Below, piece by piece: positions 21,757 to 35,589 of a stretch of 64,000 nucleotides of DNA (position 1 is the stretch's first letter; every line of letters starts with the position of its first letter). The stretch is taken from NCBI GenBank assembly GCA_030522415.1, contig JAMASW010000041.1:1-64000 (forward strand). Direction: 5' to 3'. A program made the translations under genes and the position numbers. Source of the DNA: Channallabes apus (Eukaryota > Chordata > Actinopteri > Siluriformes > Clariidae). The notes beneath the pieces are model-generated. The model made no database searches, had not been told where the DNA came from, and was given only the letters and a program-made list of their open reading frames with translations.

Positions 21757-21985
21757 AATTCACCTAAGAGGAAAGAGAGGCTGGATACAGTGTAATTTAA
21801 TAAGTTTACATGTTGTAATTTTGTTTCTTTTGCTGTTTGAGACATCTTAGATGTTTTGTTTGTTTAATTAGTCTTTTATTATTCACACTTCTTTGTCAGT
21901 ATTATGCATTACACCCAGTTTTTGTGTATTTTGTATTGTTTGTTTTTAAATATGAATAAATTATTGCAGTTATTACAACATTTAT
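21757..21985 (+). terminator. 3' UTR and polyadenylation signal of the small-exon gene
   Basis: AT-rich sequence after the stop, with AATAAA at 21955-21960 and T/GT-rich sequence beyond. No coding potential. Confidence 0.4.
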
Positions 21986-22064
21986 TTGATTTGTGTCTGC
22001 TTTACACAGGATGTTGTAAACATTTTGAACTTTGCTGAATTTACGTTGAATACAACACGTGTTT

Positions 22065-22293
22065 TCCATGGGCCAACATCCAAACTCGTGGAATCCACGT
22101 AACACCACGTGGAAAAGACAGGTAATTTAGGGGTTAAAGGCAAGTCGAATTCCACGTGGATTTGACACATGGAATCCACGTGTTTTCACCACGTGGAATT
22201 CGACTTGCCTTTTATGCCTAAATTACCCGTCTTTTCCACGTGGTGTTAACACGTATTCTTTACGTGGATTCCACGAGTTTGTGCCCACTGGGA
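22065..22293. mobile_element. fold-back MITE built from CCACGTGGA arms
   Basis: Arms at about 22080-22159 and 22187-22278 are near-perfect reverse complements (ACTCGTGGAATCCACG, CCACGTGGAAAAGAC, AAGGCAAGTCGAATTCCACG). The loop near 22165-22185 is short. The right end TTTGTGCCCACTGGG mirrors the start of the repeat at 8391. No coding capacity; superfamily not determined. Confidence 0.7.
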
Positions 22294-22295
22294 TC

Positions 22296-23560
22296 TTCCT
22301 CTCCAGTGATACCAAAAAGAGCAATCGGAGGGTCTGGTTCAAGATTGCATTTCAATACGAAGGACAGGGTCTTAAAAACATCCCTCCAGAATTTTTCCAA
22401 ATTCGGGCATGTCCAGTACATATGAATAAGAGACGCGTCTCCGCTTTTACATTTATTTCAACAAGGATCAATGTCTGGATAGAAACGGGAAAGTTTAAGT
22501 TTGGAGAGATGAGCCCTATGTACAACCTTAAACTGTAATAAAGAGTGGCGGGCACATAAGGAGGTAGAGTTGACAAGTTTAAGAATTGAATTCCAAGTAT
22601 CATCTGATAGTGACAAATTTAAATCCTTCTCCCAAACAGTTTTAATTTTACACAAAGGGGTGTGACTCGAAGCCATCAATTCACCATAAATAGTGGATAT
22701 TAGGCCTTTACGCAGCGGAGACAAACAGAGGAGATTATCTAGAATGTTTGCAGCAGGAGCCTCAGGGAAATTTGGTATTCAAGGGTCTTACTTGCAGATA
22801 TCTGAAAAAATGAGAATTGGGTAGGGTAAACCTTTCGGAAAGCTGTTCAAACGATGCAAACTTAAGGTCAACAAACAGGTCTTTGCAAAGCTTGATGCCC
22901 TTATTGTGCCATTCCTGAAACACTGAATCATGTAAAGAAGGTTGGAAGAGATGGTTAGAGACGATAGGACTGGACAGAGAAAAGCCCAGAAGACCGCTGT
23001 GCTTTCTGAACTGAGCCCATACTCTCAAGGTATGCCTAACAACTGAGTTATTGATTAATTTAATTGAGGGGATGGGGAGAGCAGATCCAAGGAGTGCAGA
23101 GACAGAGAGATTTTTGACAGAGTTTATCTCCATTTCCACCCAGGCAGGACAATTATGTTGGTTATGAAAATATGACCAAAAGATGACAGATCAAATGTTT
23201 GCTGCCCAGTAGTAGAAACAAAAATTAGATAGAGCCATGCCACCGTCTCTTTTAGATCTTTGAAGTAGGGACTTATTCAATCGTGGATGTTTACCTTTCC
23301 AAAGGTAAGAAGATATAATTAAGCACCAAAGTAAGATTTGGGAATAAAAACAGGTACAGACTGAAAGAGATATAAAAATTTTGGAAGAATACTAATTTTA
23401 ATTGCATTAATGCGGCCCACCAGGGACATGGACAGTGGTGACCATCGTCCCAAGTCCTTTCTTGTTTGCTTCAACAACCTAATAAAATTTTCTTTAAAAA
23501 GGTGTTTGTTTCCTTGTAATTGTAATACCAAGATAGGTGAAGTGATTTTTCACTATGTTG
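22296..23560 (-). pseudogene. L1-clade LINE ORF2 C-terminal half, disrupted
   Basis: Minus strand, spread over several frames. FKENFIRLLKQTRKDLGRW and SLVGRINAIKISILPKFLYL lie near 23.4-23.5 kb. VRHTLRVWAQFRKH and HNKGIKLCKDLFVD lie near 22.9-23.1 kb. LRKGLISTIYGELM, ARHSLLQFKVVHRAHLSKLK and RLYIGLISPNLNF lie at 22.4-22.7 kb. These are post-RT regions of fish L1/Tx1-type ORF2. Frameshifts and an internal gap near 23.2 kb show decay. The 3' end abuts the fold-back MITE. Confidence 0.75.
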
Positions 23561-23789
23561 GATGGAATATTGTGCATACCAGTTGTTACTGCAGTATTAT
23601 CTAGCAGAAAAAGTTCACTTTTGTGCAACATTTATTTATATCCTGAAAAGTAGCTAAATTCTCTGAGCAATGACGGCACAGGTGGCAGAGAGGAGACTGG
23701 ATTTGATGAAAAAAAAAAAAAAAAGTAGAAGGGGACACCCCTGATGAGTTCCCTGCTGAAGACTGAATGGAAAACTGGCTGGCTGTGCA
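23561..23789 (-). mobile_element. probable upstream continuation of the L1, cut by the satellite
   Basis: Continues in the L1 orientation, but no clear RT motif is readable. A 16-base A run lies near 23709-23724. The sequence stops at GGCTGTGCAC where the satellite begins, so the LINE's catalytic RT is absent. Confidence 0.35.
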
Positions 23790-26064
23790 CACTGTTATTA
23801 CAATGTTATTACAGTGTTATTACAATGTTATTACACTGTTATTACAATGTTATTACACTGTTATAACACTGTTATTACAATGTTATTACAGTGTTATTAC
23901 AATGTTATTACACTGTTATTACAGTGTTATTACAATGTTATTACAATGTTATTACACTGTTATTACAATGTTATTACACTGTTATTACACTGTTATTACA
24001 GTGTTATAACACTGTTATTACAATGTTATTACACTGTTATTACAATGTTATTACACTGTTATAACACTGTTATTACACTGTTATTACAATGTTATTACAC
24101 TGTTATTACAATGTTATTACACTGTTATTACACTGTTATAACACTGTTATAACAATGTTATTACAATGTTATTACACTGTTATTACAATGTTATTACACT
24201 GTTATTACAGTGTTATTACAATGTTATTACAATGTTATTACAATGTTATCACACTGTTATTACAATGTTATCACAATGTTATTACACTGTTATTACAATG
24301 TTATTACACTGTTATTACACTGTTATTACAGTGTTATAACACTGTTATTACAATGTTATTACACTGTTATTACAATGTTATTACACTGTTATTACACTGT
24401 TATTACAATGTTGTTACACTGTTATTACACTGTTATTACAGTGTTATAACACTGTTATTACAATGTTATTACAATGTTATTACACTGTTATTACAATGTT
24501 ATTACAATGTTATTACACTGTTATTACAATGTTATTACACTGTTATAACACTGTTATTACAATGTTATTACTCTGTTATTACAATGTTATTACACTGTTA
24601 TTACACTGTTATAACACTGTTATTACAATGTTATTACACTGTTATTACACTGTTATTACAATGTTATTACAATGTTATTACACTGTTATTACACTGTTAT
24701 TACAGTGTTATTACAGTGTTATTACACTGTTATTACACTGTTATTACAGTGTTATTACAGTGTTATTACACTGTTATTACACTGTTATTACACTGTTATT
24801 ACACTGTTATTACAGTGTTATTACAGTGTTATTACAATGTTATTACACTGTTATTACAATGTTATAACACTGTTATTACAATGTTATAACACTGTTATTA
24901 CAATGTTATTACAGTGTTATTACAATGTTATTACACTGTTATTACAGTGTTATTACAATGTTATTACAGTGTTATTACACTGTTATTACAGTGTTATTAC
25001 AGTGTTATTACAATGTTATTACAGTGTTATTACAATGTTATTACAGTGTTATTACAGTGTTATTACATTGTTATTACAATGTTATTACAGTGTTATTACA
25101 ATGTTATTACACTGTTATTACAATGTTATTACACTGTTATTACAATGTTATTACAGTGTTATTACAATGTTATTACACTGTTATTACAGTGTTATTACAA
25201 TGTTATTACAATGTTATTACAGTGTTATTACACTGTTATTACAGTGTTATTACAGTGTTATTACAATGTTATTACAGTGTTATTACAATGTTATTACACT
25301 GTTATTACAGTGTTATTACAGTGTTATTACAATGTTATTACAGTGTTATTACACTGTTATTACACTGTTATTACACTGTTATTACAATGTTATTACACTG
25401 TTATTACAGTGTTATTACAATGTTATTACAATGTTATTACACTGTTATTACACTGTTATTACAATGTTATTACAGTGTTATTACAATGTTATTACACTGT
25501 TATTACAGTGTTATTACAATGTTATTACAATGTTATTACACTGTTATTACAATGTTATTACAATGTTATTACACTGTTATTACAATGTTATTACAATGTT
25601 ATCACACTGTTATTACAATGTTATCACAATGTTATTACACTGTTATCACAATGTTATTACAGTGTTATAACACTGTTATTACAATGTTATTACACTGTTA
25701 TTACAATGTTATTACACTGTTATTACACTGTTATTACACTGTTATTACACTGTTATTACACTGTTATTACAGTGTTATTACAATGTTATTACACTGTTAT
25801 TACACTGTTATTACAATGTTATTACACTGTTATTACAATGTTATTACAATGTTATTACACTGTTATTACAATGTTATTACACTGTTATTACAATGTTATT
25901 ACACTGTTATTACACTGTTATTACACTGTTATTACACTGTTATTACACTGTTATAACACTGTTATTACAATGTTATAACACTGTTATTACACTGTTATTA
26001 CACTGTTATTACACTGTTATAACACTGTTATTACAATGTTATAACACTGTTATTACAATGTTAT
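23790..26064 (+). repeat. satellite block, forward units
   Basis: First array, directly abutting L1 sequence. N changes irregularly between A, C and G; a stretch rich in CAGTG units lies at 24.9-25.4 kb. It carries TTATTACTCTG (about 24571), TTGTTACACTG (24411) and the only CATTG (25069). It ends with TTATAACACTG units and the palindrome GTTATATAAC at 26060-26069. Confidence 0.95.
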
Positions 26065-27690
26065 ATAACAGTGTAATAACATTGTAATAACAGTGTAATA
26101 ACATTGTAATAACAGTGTAATAACAGTGTAATAACATTGTAATAACAGTGTAATAACATTGTAATAACAGTGTTATAACAGTGTAATAACAGTGTAATAA
26201 CAGTGTAATAACATTGTAATAACAGTGTAATAACATTGTAATAACATTGTGATAACAGTGTGATAACAGTGTGATAACATTGTAATAACATTGTAATAAC
26301 ATTGTGATAACAGTGTGATAACATTGTGATAACATTGTAATAACATTGTAATAACATTGTAATAACACTGTAATAACATTGTAATAACAGTGTAATAACA
26401 TTGTAATAACATTGTAATAACACTGTAATAACAGTGTAATAACATTGTAAAAACACTGTAATAACATTGTAATAACAGTGTAATAACATTGTAATAACAT
26501 TGTAATAACAGTGTAATAACATTGTAATAACATTGTAATAACAGTGTAATAACATTGTAATAACAGTGTAATAACAGTGTAATAACATTGTAATAACAGT
26601 GTAATAACATTGTAATAACAGTGTTATAACACTGTAATAACATTGTAATAACAGTGTAATAACATTGTAATAACATTGTAATAACAGTGTGATAACATTG
26701 TAATAACATTGTAATAACAGTGTAATAACATTGTAATAACATTGTAATAACACTGTAATAACATTGTAATAACAGTGTAATAACATTGTAATAACAGTGT
26801 AATAACAGTGTAATAACAGTGTAATAACACTGTAATAACATTGTAATAACAGTGTAATAACATTGTAATAACACTGTAATAACAGTGTAATAACAGTGTA
26901 ATAACAGTGTAATAACATTGTAATAGTGTAATAACAGTGTAATAACAGTGTAATAACATTGTAATAACACTGTAATAACATTGTAATAACAGTGTAATAA
27001 CATTGTAATAACACTGTAATAACAGTGTAATAACAGTGTAATAACATTGTAATAACAGTGTAATAACAGTGTAATAACATTGTAATAACATTGTAATAAC
27101 AGTGTAATAACAGTGTAATAACATTGTAATAACACTGTAATAACATTGTAATAACATTGTAATAACACTGTAATAACAGTGTAATAACATTGTAATAACA
27201 GTGTAATAACAGTGTAATAACATTGTAATAACACTGTAATAACATTGTAATAACAGTGTAATAACATTGTAATAACACTGTAATAACAGTGTAATAACAG
27301 TGTAATAACAGTGTAATAACATTGTAATAGTGTAATAACATTGTAATAACAGTGTAATAACATTGTAATAACATTGTAATAACACTGTAATAACAGTGTA
27401 ATAACATTGTAATAACACTGTAATAACAGTGTAATAACATTGTAATAACATTGTAATAACAGTGTAATAACATTGTAATAACATTGTAATAACATTGTAA
27501 TAACAGTGTAATAACATTGTAATAACAGTGTAATAACATTGTAATAACAGTGTAATAACAGTGTAATAACATTGTAATAACACTGTAATAACAGTGTAAT
27601 AACATTGTAATAACACTGTAATAACATTGTAATAACATTGTAATAACACTGTAATAACAGTGTAATAACATTGTAATAACAGTGTAATAA
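26065..27690 (-). repeat. satellite block, reverse units
   Basis: Units read TGTAATAA on the plus strand. A 3-bp deletion (TAATAGTG for TAATAACAGTG) occurs at about 26922 and again at about 27327. The two lie roughly 405 bp apart in similar surroundings, implying an internal duplication. It ends at GTGTAATAATGTTATTACAC, a near-palindromic return to forward orientation. Confidence 0.93.
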
Positions 27691-29828
27691 TGTTATTACA
27701 CTGTTATAACACTGTTATTACAATGTTATAACACTGTTATTACAATGTTATTACAATGTTATTACAATGTTATTACACTGTTATTACACTGTTATTACAA
27801 TGTTATTACACTGTTATTACAATGTTATTACACTGTTATTACACTGTTATAACACTGTTATTACAATGTTATTACTCTGTTATTACAATGTTATTACACT
27901 GTTATTACACTGTTATAACACTGTTATTACAATGTTATTACACTGTTATAACACTGTTATTACAATGTTATTACACTGTTATTACAATGTTATTACACTG
28001 TTATTACAGTGTTATTACAATGTTATTACAATGTTATTACAATGTTATCACACTGTTATTACAATGTTATTACAATGTTATTACACTGTTATTACAATGT
28101 TATTACACTGTTATTACAGTGTTATAACACTGTTATTACAATGTTATTACACTGTTATTACAATGTTATTACACTGTTATTACACTGTTATTACAATGTT
28201 ATTACACTGTTATTACAGTGTTATTACAATGTTATTACAAGTTATTACACTGTTATTACAATGTTATTACAATGTTATTACACTGTTATTACACTGTTAT
28301 TACAATGTTATTACAGTGTTATTACAATGTTATTACACTGTTATTACAATGTTATTACAGTGTTATTACAATGTTATTACACTGTTATTACAGTGTTATT
28401 ACAATGTTATTACAATGTTATTACAATGTTATTACACTGTTATTACAATGTTATCACACTGTTATTACAATGTTATTACAATGTTATTACAATGTTATTA
28501 CAATGTTATCACACTGTTATTACAATGTTATTACAATGTTATTACACTGTTATTACACTGTTATTACACTGTTATTACAGTGTTATAACACTGTTATTAC
28601 AATGTTATTACACTGTTATTACAATGTTATTACACTGTTATTACAATGTTATTACACTGTTATTACAATGTTATTACACTGTTATTACAGTGTTATTACA
28701 ATGTTATCACACTGTTATTACAATGTTATTACACTGTTATTACAATGTTATTACACTGTTATTACAGTGTTATTACAATGTTATTACACTGTTATTACAA
28801 TGTTATTACAATGTTATTACACTGTTATAACACTGTTATTACAATGTTATTACACTGTTATTACAATGTTATTACACTGTTATTACAGTGTTATTACAAT
28901 GTTATTACAGTGTTATTACAATGTTATCACACTGTTATTACAATGTTATTACAATGTTATTACACTGTTATTACAATGTTATTACACTGTTATTACACTG
29001 TTATTACAGTGTTATAACACTGTTATTACAATGTTATTACACTGTTATTACAATGTTATTACACTGTTATTACACTGTTATTACAATGTTATTACACTGT
29101 TATTACAGTGTTATTACAATGTTATTACAATGTTATTACACTGTTATTACAATGTTATTACAATGTTATTACACTGTTATTACACTGTTATTACAATGTT
29201 ATTACAGTGTTATTACAATGTTATTACACTGTTATTACAATGTTATTACAGTGTTATTACAATGTTATTACACTGTTATTACAGTGTTATTACAATGTTA
29301 TTACAATGTTATTACAATGTTATTACACTGTTATTACAATGTTATCACACTGTTATTACAATGTTATTACAATGTTATTACAATGTTATTACAATGTTAT
29401 CACACTGTTATTACAATGTTATTACAATGTTATTACACTGTTATTACACTGTTATTACACTGTTATTACAGTGTTATAACACTGTTATTACAATGTTATT
29501 ACACTGTTATTACAATGTTATTACACTGTTATTACAATGTTATTACACTGTTATTACAGTGTTATTACAATGTTATCACACTGTTATTACAATGTTATTA
29601 CACTGTTATTACAGTGTTATTACAATGTTATTACACTGTTATTACAATGTTATTACAATGTTATTACACTGTTATTACAATGTTATTACAGTGTTATTAC
29701 AATGTTATTACACTGTTATTACAATGTTATTACACTGTTATTACACTGTTATAACACTGTTATTACAATGTTATTACACTGTTATTACAATGTTATTACA
29801 CTGTTATTACACTGTTATTACACTGTTA
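27691..29828 (+). repeat. satellite block, forward units
   Basis: Contains a 10-bp unit (ACAAGTTATTAC, T lost) at about 28240, shared with about 63131. TTATCACA units cluster at 28.4-29.4 kb. The part from about 28.9 kb to its end recurs near-identically 9,810 bp downstream (to 39638), and its last part recurs 1,602 bp downstream. Confidence 0.93.
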
Positions 29829-29873
29829 TAATAACATTATTATAACATATATATTATTATATATAATATAATT
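29829..29873. repeat. AT spacer hub 1
   Basis: ATAACATTATTATAACATAT then ATATTATTATATATAATATA joins forward units on the left to reverse units on the right (29874-29960). Those return to forward at CACTG near 29960. First of 11 near-identical copies. Confidence 0.9.
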
Positions 29874-29960
29874 GTAATAACAGTGTAATAACATTGTAAT
29901 AACACTGTAATAACAGTGTAATAACATTGTAATAACAGTGTAATAACATTGTAATAACAC

Positions 29961-30230
29961 TGTTATTACACTGTTATTACAATGTTATTACACTGTTATT
30001 ACAATGTTATTACACTGTTATTACAATGTTATTACACTGTTATAACACTGTTATTACACTGTTATTACACTGTTATTACACTGTTATAACACTGTTATTA
30101 CAATGTTATAACACTGTTATAACACTGTTATTACACTGTTATTACAATGTTATTACACTGTTATTACACTGTTATTACACTGTTATAACACTGTTATTAC
30201 AATGTTATAACACTGTTATTACAATGTTAT
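29961..30230 (+). repeat. short forward block rich in TTATAAC units
   Basis: Twenty-odd forward units with repeated CACTGTTATAACACTG, ending at GTTATATAAC (30226-30235). The same hub, 87-bp reverse, ~270-bp forward, palindrome module follows hubs 2, 4, 5, 7, 8, 10 and 11 in slightly varied length. Confidence 0.9.
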
Positions 30231-30579
30231 ATAACAGTGTAATAACATTGTAATAACAGTGTTATAACACTGTAATAACAGTGTAATAACATTGTAATAA
30301 CAGTGTAATAACATTGTAATAACACTGTAATAACAGTGTAATAACATTGTAATAACAGTGTAATAACAGTGTAATAACATTGTAATAACAGTGTAATAAC
30401 ATTGTAATAACACTGTAATAACATTGTAATAACAGTGTAATAACATTGTAATAACATTGTAATAACAGTGTAATAACATTGTAATAACACTGTAATAACA
30501 GTGTAATAACATTGTAATAACAGTGTAATAACATTGTAATAACAGTGTAATAACAGTGTGATAACATTGTAATAACACT
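30231..30579 (-). repeat. satellite block, reverse units
   Basis: Starts at the palindrome centre 30230/30231 and reverts to forward at AATAACACTGTTATTAC near 30579. Confidence 0.9.
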
Positions 30580-31430
30580 GTTATTACAATGTTATTACAC
30601 TGTTATTACAATGTTATTACACTGTTATTACAATGTTATTACACTGTTATTACAGTGTTATTACAATGTTATCACACTGTTATTACAATGTTATTACACT
30701 GTTATTACAATGTTATTACACTGTTATTACAGTGTTATTACAATGTTATTACACTGTTATTACAATGTTATTACAATGTTATTACACTGTTATAACACTG
30801 TTATTACAATGTTATTACACTGTTATTACAATGTTATTACACTGTTATTACAGTGTTATTACAATGTTATTACACTGTTATTACAGTGTTATTACAATGT
30901 TATTACAATGTTATTACAATGTTATTACACTGTTATTACAATGTTATCACACTGTTATTACAATGTTATTACAATGTTATTACAATGTTATTACAATGTT
31001 ATCACACTGTTATTACAATGTTATTACAATGTTATTACACTGTTATTACACTGTTATTACACTGTTATTACAGTGTTATAACACTGTTATTACAATGTTA
31101 TTACACTGTTATTACAATGTTATTACACTGTTATTACAATGTTATTACACTGTTATTACAGTGTTATTACAATGTTATCACACTGTTATTACAATGTTAT
31201 TACACTGTTATTACAGTGTTATTACAATGTTATTACACTGTTATTACAATGTTATTACAATGTTATTACACTGTTATTACAATGTTATTACAGTGTTATT
31301 ACAATGTTATTACACTGTTATTACAATGTTATTACACTGTTATTACACTGTTATAACACTGTTATTACAATGTTATTACACTGTTATTACAATGTTATTA
31401 CACTGTTATTACACTGTTATTACACTGTTA
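30580..31430 (+). repeat. satellite block, forward units, copy of 28978-29828
   Basis: Its right-hand part is the same unit order as the end of the 27691-29828 block, displaced by 1,602 bp including the hub, so it is a recent tandem duplication. Confidence 0.9.
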
Positions 31431-31475
31431 TAATAACATTATTATAACATATATATTATTATATATAATATAATT
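31431..31475. repeat. AT spacer hub 2
   Basis: Identical layout to hub 1, exactly 1,602 bp away. Followed by reverse units to about 31562 and forward units to the palindrome centre at 31832/31833. Confidence 0.9.
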
Positions 31476-31832
31476 GTAATAACAGTGTAATAACATTGTA
31501 ATAACACTGTAATAACAGTGTAATAACATTGTAATAACAGTGTAATAACATTGTAATAACACTGTTATTACACTGTTATTACAATGTTATTACACTGTTA
31601 TTACAATGTTATTACACTGTTATTACAATGTTATTACACTGTTATAACACTGTTATTACACTGTTATTACACTGTTATTACACTGTTATAACACTGTTAT
31701 TACAATGTTATAACACTGTTATAACACTGTTATTACACTGTTATTACAATGTTATTACACTGTTATTACACTGTTATTACACTGTTATAACACTGTTATT
31801 ACAATGTTATAACACTGTTATTACAATGTTAT

Positions 31833-33868
31833 ATAACAGTGTAATAACATTGTAATAACAGTGTTATAACACTGTAATAACAGTGTAATAACATTGTAAT
31901 AACAGTGTAATAACATTGTAATAACACTGTAATAACAGTGTAATAACATTGTAATAACAGTGTAATAACAGTGTAATAACATTGTAATAACAGTGTAATA
32001 ACATTGTAATAACAGTGTTATAACAGTGTAATAACAGTGTAATAACATTGTAATAACAGTGTAATAACATTGTAATAACATTGTAATAACATTGTAATAA
32101 CAGTGTAATAACATTGTAATAACATTGTAATAACAGTGTAATAACATTGTAATAACACTGTAATAACAGTGTAATAACATTGTAATAACAGTGTAATAAC
32201 ATTGTAATAACAGTGTAATAACAGTGTAATAACATTGTAATAACAGTGTAATAACATTGTAATAACAGTGTTATAACACTGTAATAACAGTGTAATAACA
32301 GTGTAATAACATTGTAATAACAGTGTAATAACATTGTAATAACATTGTAATAACAGTGTGATAACATTGTAATAACATTGTAATAACAGTGTAATAACAT
32401 TGTAATAACATTGTAATAACATTGTAATAACACTGTAATAACATTGTAATAACAGTGTAATAACATTGTAATAACAGTGTAATAACATTGTAATAACACT
32501 GTAATAACAGTGTAATAACATTGTAATAACACTGTAATAACAGTGTAATAACATTGTAATAACAGTGTAATAACATTGTAATAACAGTGTAATAACAGTG
32601 TAATAACATTGTAATAACAGTGTAATAACATTGTAATAACAGTGTTATAACATTGTAATAACAGTGTAATAACAGTGTAATAACATTGTAATAACATTGT
32701 AATAACAGTGTAATAACATTGTAATAACATTGTAATAACACTGTAATAACAGTGTAATAACATTGTAATAACAGTGTAATAACAGTGTAATAACATTGTA
32801 ATAACAGTGTAATAACATTGTAATAACAGTGTTATAACACTGTAATAACAGTGTAATAACAGTGTAATAACATTGTAATAACAGTGTAATAACATTGTAA
32901 TAACATTGTAATAACAGTGTGATAACATTGTAATAACATTGTAATAACATTGTAATAACATTGTAATAACATTGTGATAACAGTGTGATAACATTGTAAT
33001 AACAGTGTAATAACATTGTAATAACATTGTAATAACATTGTAATAACACTGTAATAACACTGTAATAACATTGTAATAACATTGTAATAACACTGTAATA
33101 ACAGTGTAATAACATTGTAATAACACTGTAATAACATTGTAATAACAGTGTAATAACATTGTAATAACACTGTAATAACATTGTAATAACAGTGTAATAA
33201 CAGTGTAATAACATTGTAATAACATTGTAATAACAGTGTAATAACATTGTAATAACATTGTAATAACACTGTAATAACAGTGTAATAACATTGTAATAAC
33301 AGTGTAATAACAGTGTAATAACATTGTAATAACAGTGTAATAACATTGTAATAACAGTGTTATAACACTGTAATAACAGTGTAATAACAGTGTAATAACA
33401 TTGTAATAACAGTGTAATAACATTGTAATAACATTGTAATAACAGTGTGATAACATTGTAATAACATTGTAATAACATTGTAATAACACTGTAATAACAG
33501 TGTAATAACATTGTAATAACAGTGTAATAACATTGTAATAACAGTGTTATAACAGTGTAATAACATTGTAATAACAGTGTTATAACAGTGTAATAACAGT
33601 GTAATAACAGAGTAATAACATTGTAATAACAGTGTTATAACAGTGTAATAACAGTGTAATAACATTGTAATAACAGTGTAATAACATTGTAATAACAGTG
33701 TAATAACATTGTAATAACAGTGTAATAACATTGTAATAACATTGTAATAACATTGTAATAACAGTGTTATAACAGTGTAATAACAGTGTAATAACAGTGT
33801 AATAACATTGTAATAACAGTGTAATAACATTGTAATAACAGTGTTATAACATTGTAATAACAGTGTTA
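31833..33868 (-). repeat. satellite block, reverse units
   Basis: Long reverse array with GTGTGATAAC (reverse of TTATCACAC) near 32360, 32930, 32985 and 33448. It is repeated in 40030-42085 with small indels (offsets about 8,197-8,217). It ends on CAGTGTTATAACACTG (33861-33876), a unit that is its own reverse complement, after which units are forward. Confidence 0.92.
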
Positions 33869-34102
33869 TAACACTGTTATTACAATGTTATTACACTGTT
33901 ATATAACATTGTAATAACAGTGTTATAACATTGTAATAACAGTGTTATTACAATGTTATTACACTGTTATTACAATGTTATTACACTGTTATAACACTGT
34001 TATTACACTGTTATTACAATGTTATTACACTGTTATTACACTGTTATTACACTGTTATAACACTGTTATTACAATGTTATAACACTGTTATTACAATGTT
34101 AT
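33869..34102. repeat. fold-back cluster of short alternating blocks
   Basis: Orientation flips at about 33868 (CAGTGTTATAACACTG), 33902 (GTTATATAAC), 33943 (AACAGTGTTATTAC) and 34102 (GTTATATAAC): four changes in 235 bp. The cluster recurs 8,217 bp downstream at 42086-42319. Confidence 0.85.
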
Positions 34103-35232
34103 ATAACAGTGTAATAACATTGTAATAACAGTGTTATAACACTGTAATAACAGTGTAATAACAGTGTAATAACATTGTAATAACAGTGTAATAACATTGT
34201 AATAACATTGTAATAACAGTGTAATAACATTGTAATAACATTGTAATAACAGTGTTATAACACTGTAATAACAGTGTAATAACAGTGTAATAACATTGTA
34301 ATAACAGTGTAATAACAGTGTAATAACATTGTAATAACAGTGTAATAACATTGTAATAACAGTGTTATAACACTGTAATAACAGTGTAATAACAGTGTAA
34401 TAACATTGTAATAACAGTGTAATAACATTGTAATAACATTGTAATAACAGTGTGATAACATTGTAATAACATTGTAATAACATTGTAATAACACTGTAAT
34501 AACAGTGTAATAACATTGTAATAACACTGTAATAACAGTGTAATAACATTGTAATAACACTGTAATAACATTGTAATAACAGTGTAATAACAGTGTAATA
34601 ACATTGTAATAACATTGTAATAACAGTGTAATAACATTGTAATAACATTGTAATAACACTGTAATAACAGTGTAATAACATTGTAATAACAGTGTAATAA
34701 CAGTGTAATAACATTGTAATAACAGTGTAATAACATTGTAATAACAGTGTTATAACACTGTAATAACAGTGTAATAACAGTGTAATAACATTGTAATAAC
34801 AGTGTAATAACATTGTAATAACATTGTAATAACAGTGTGATAACATTGTAATAACATTGTAATAACATTGTAATAACAGTGTAATAACATTGTAATAACA
34901 CTGTAATAACAGTGTAATAACAGTGTAATAACATTGTAATAACAGTGTTATAACACTGTAATAACAGTGTAATAACATTGTAATAACAGTGTAATAACAT
35001 TGTAATAACACTGTAATAACAGTGTAATAACATTGTAATAACATTGTAATAACAGTGTGTTAACATTGTAATAACATTGTAATAACAGTGTAATAACATT
35101 GTAATAACATTGTAATAACACTGTAATAACATTGTAATAACAGTGTAATAACATTGTAATAACAGTGTAATAACATTGTAATAACAGTGTTATAACATTG
35201 TAATAACAGTGTTATAACAGTGTAATAACAGT
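34103..35232 (-). repeat. satellite block, reverse units
   Basis: Contains GTGTGTTAACATTG (about 35055), a diagnostic variant repeated at 43272, exactly 8,217 bp away. Ends GTAATAACAGTGTTATTAC, a palindrome except for its middle base. Confidence 0.9.
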
Positions 35233-35436
35233 GTTATTACAGTGTTATAACACTGTTATTACAATGTTATTACACTGTTATATAACATTGTAATAACAGT
35301 GTTATAACATTGTAATAACAGTGTTATTACAATGTTATTACACTGTTATTACAATGTTATTACACTGTTATAACACTGTTATTACACTGTTATTACAATG
35401 TTATTACACTGTTATTACACTGTTATTACACTGTTA

Positions 35437-35498
35437 TAATAACATTATTATAACATATATATTATTATATATAATATAATTGTAATTTTTTTTGTATG
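35437..35498. repeat. AT spacer hub 3, T8-GTATG type
   Basis: Same AT spacer, but after ATTGTAA it continues TTTTTTTTGTATG and then resumes forward units (35499 on). Forward units lie on both sides, so this hub type does not invert the array. The cluster before it (35233-35436) flips orientation twice. Confidence 0.9.
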
Positions 35499-35589
35499 TA
35501 TTACAATGTTATTACACTGTTATTACACTGTTATTACACTGTTATAACACTGTTATTACAATGTTATAACACTGTTATTACAATGTTAT

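Noticed and set aside
22240..22538. Plus-strand ORFs across the MITE/L1 join
   Set aside because: Antisense shadows of L1 ORF2; minus-strand frames have the recognisable L1 motifs.
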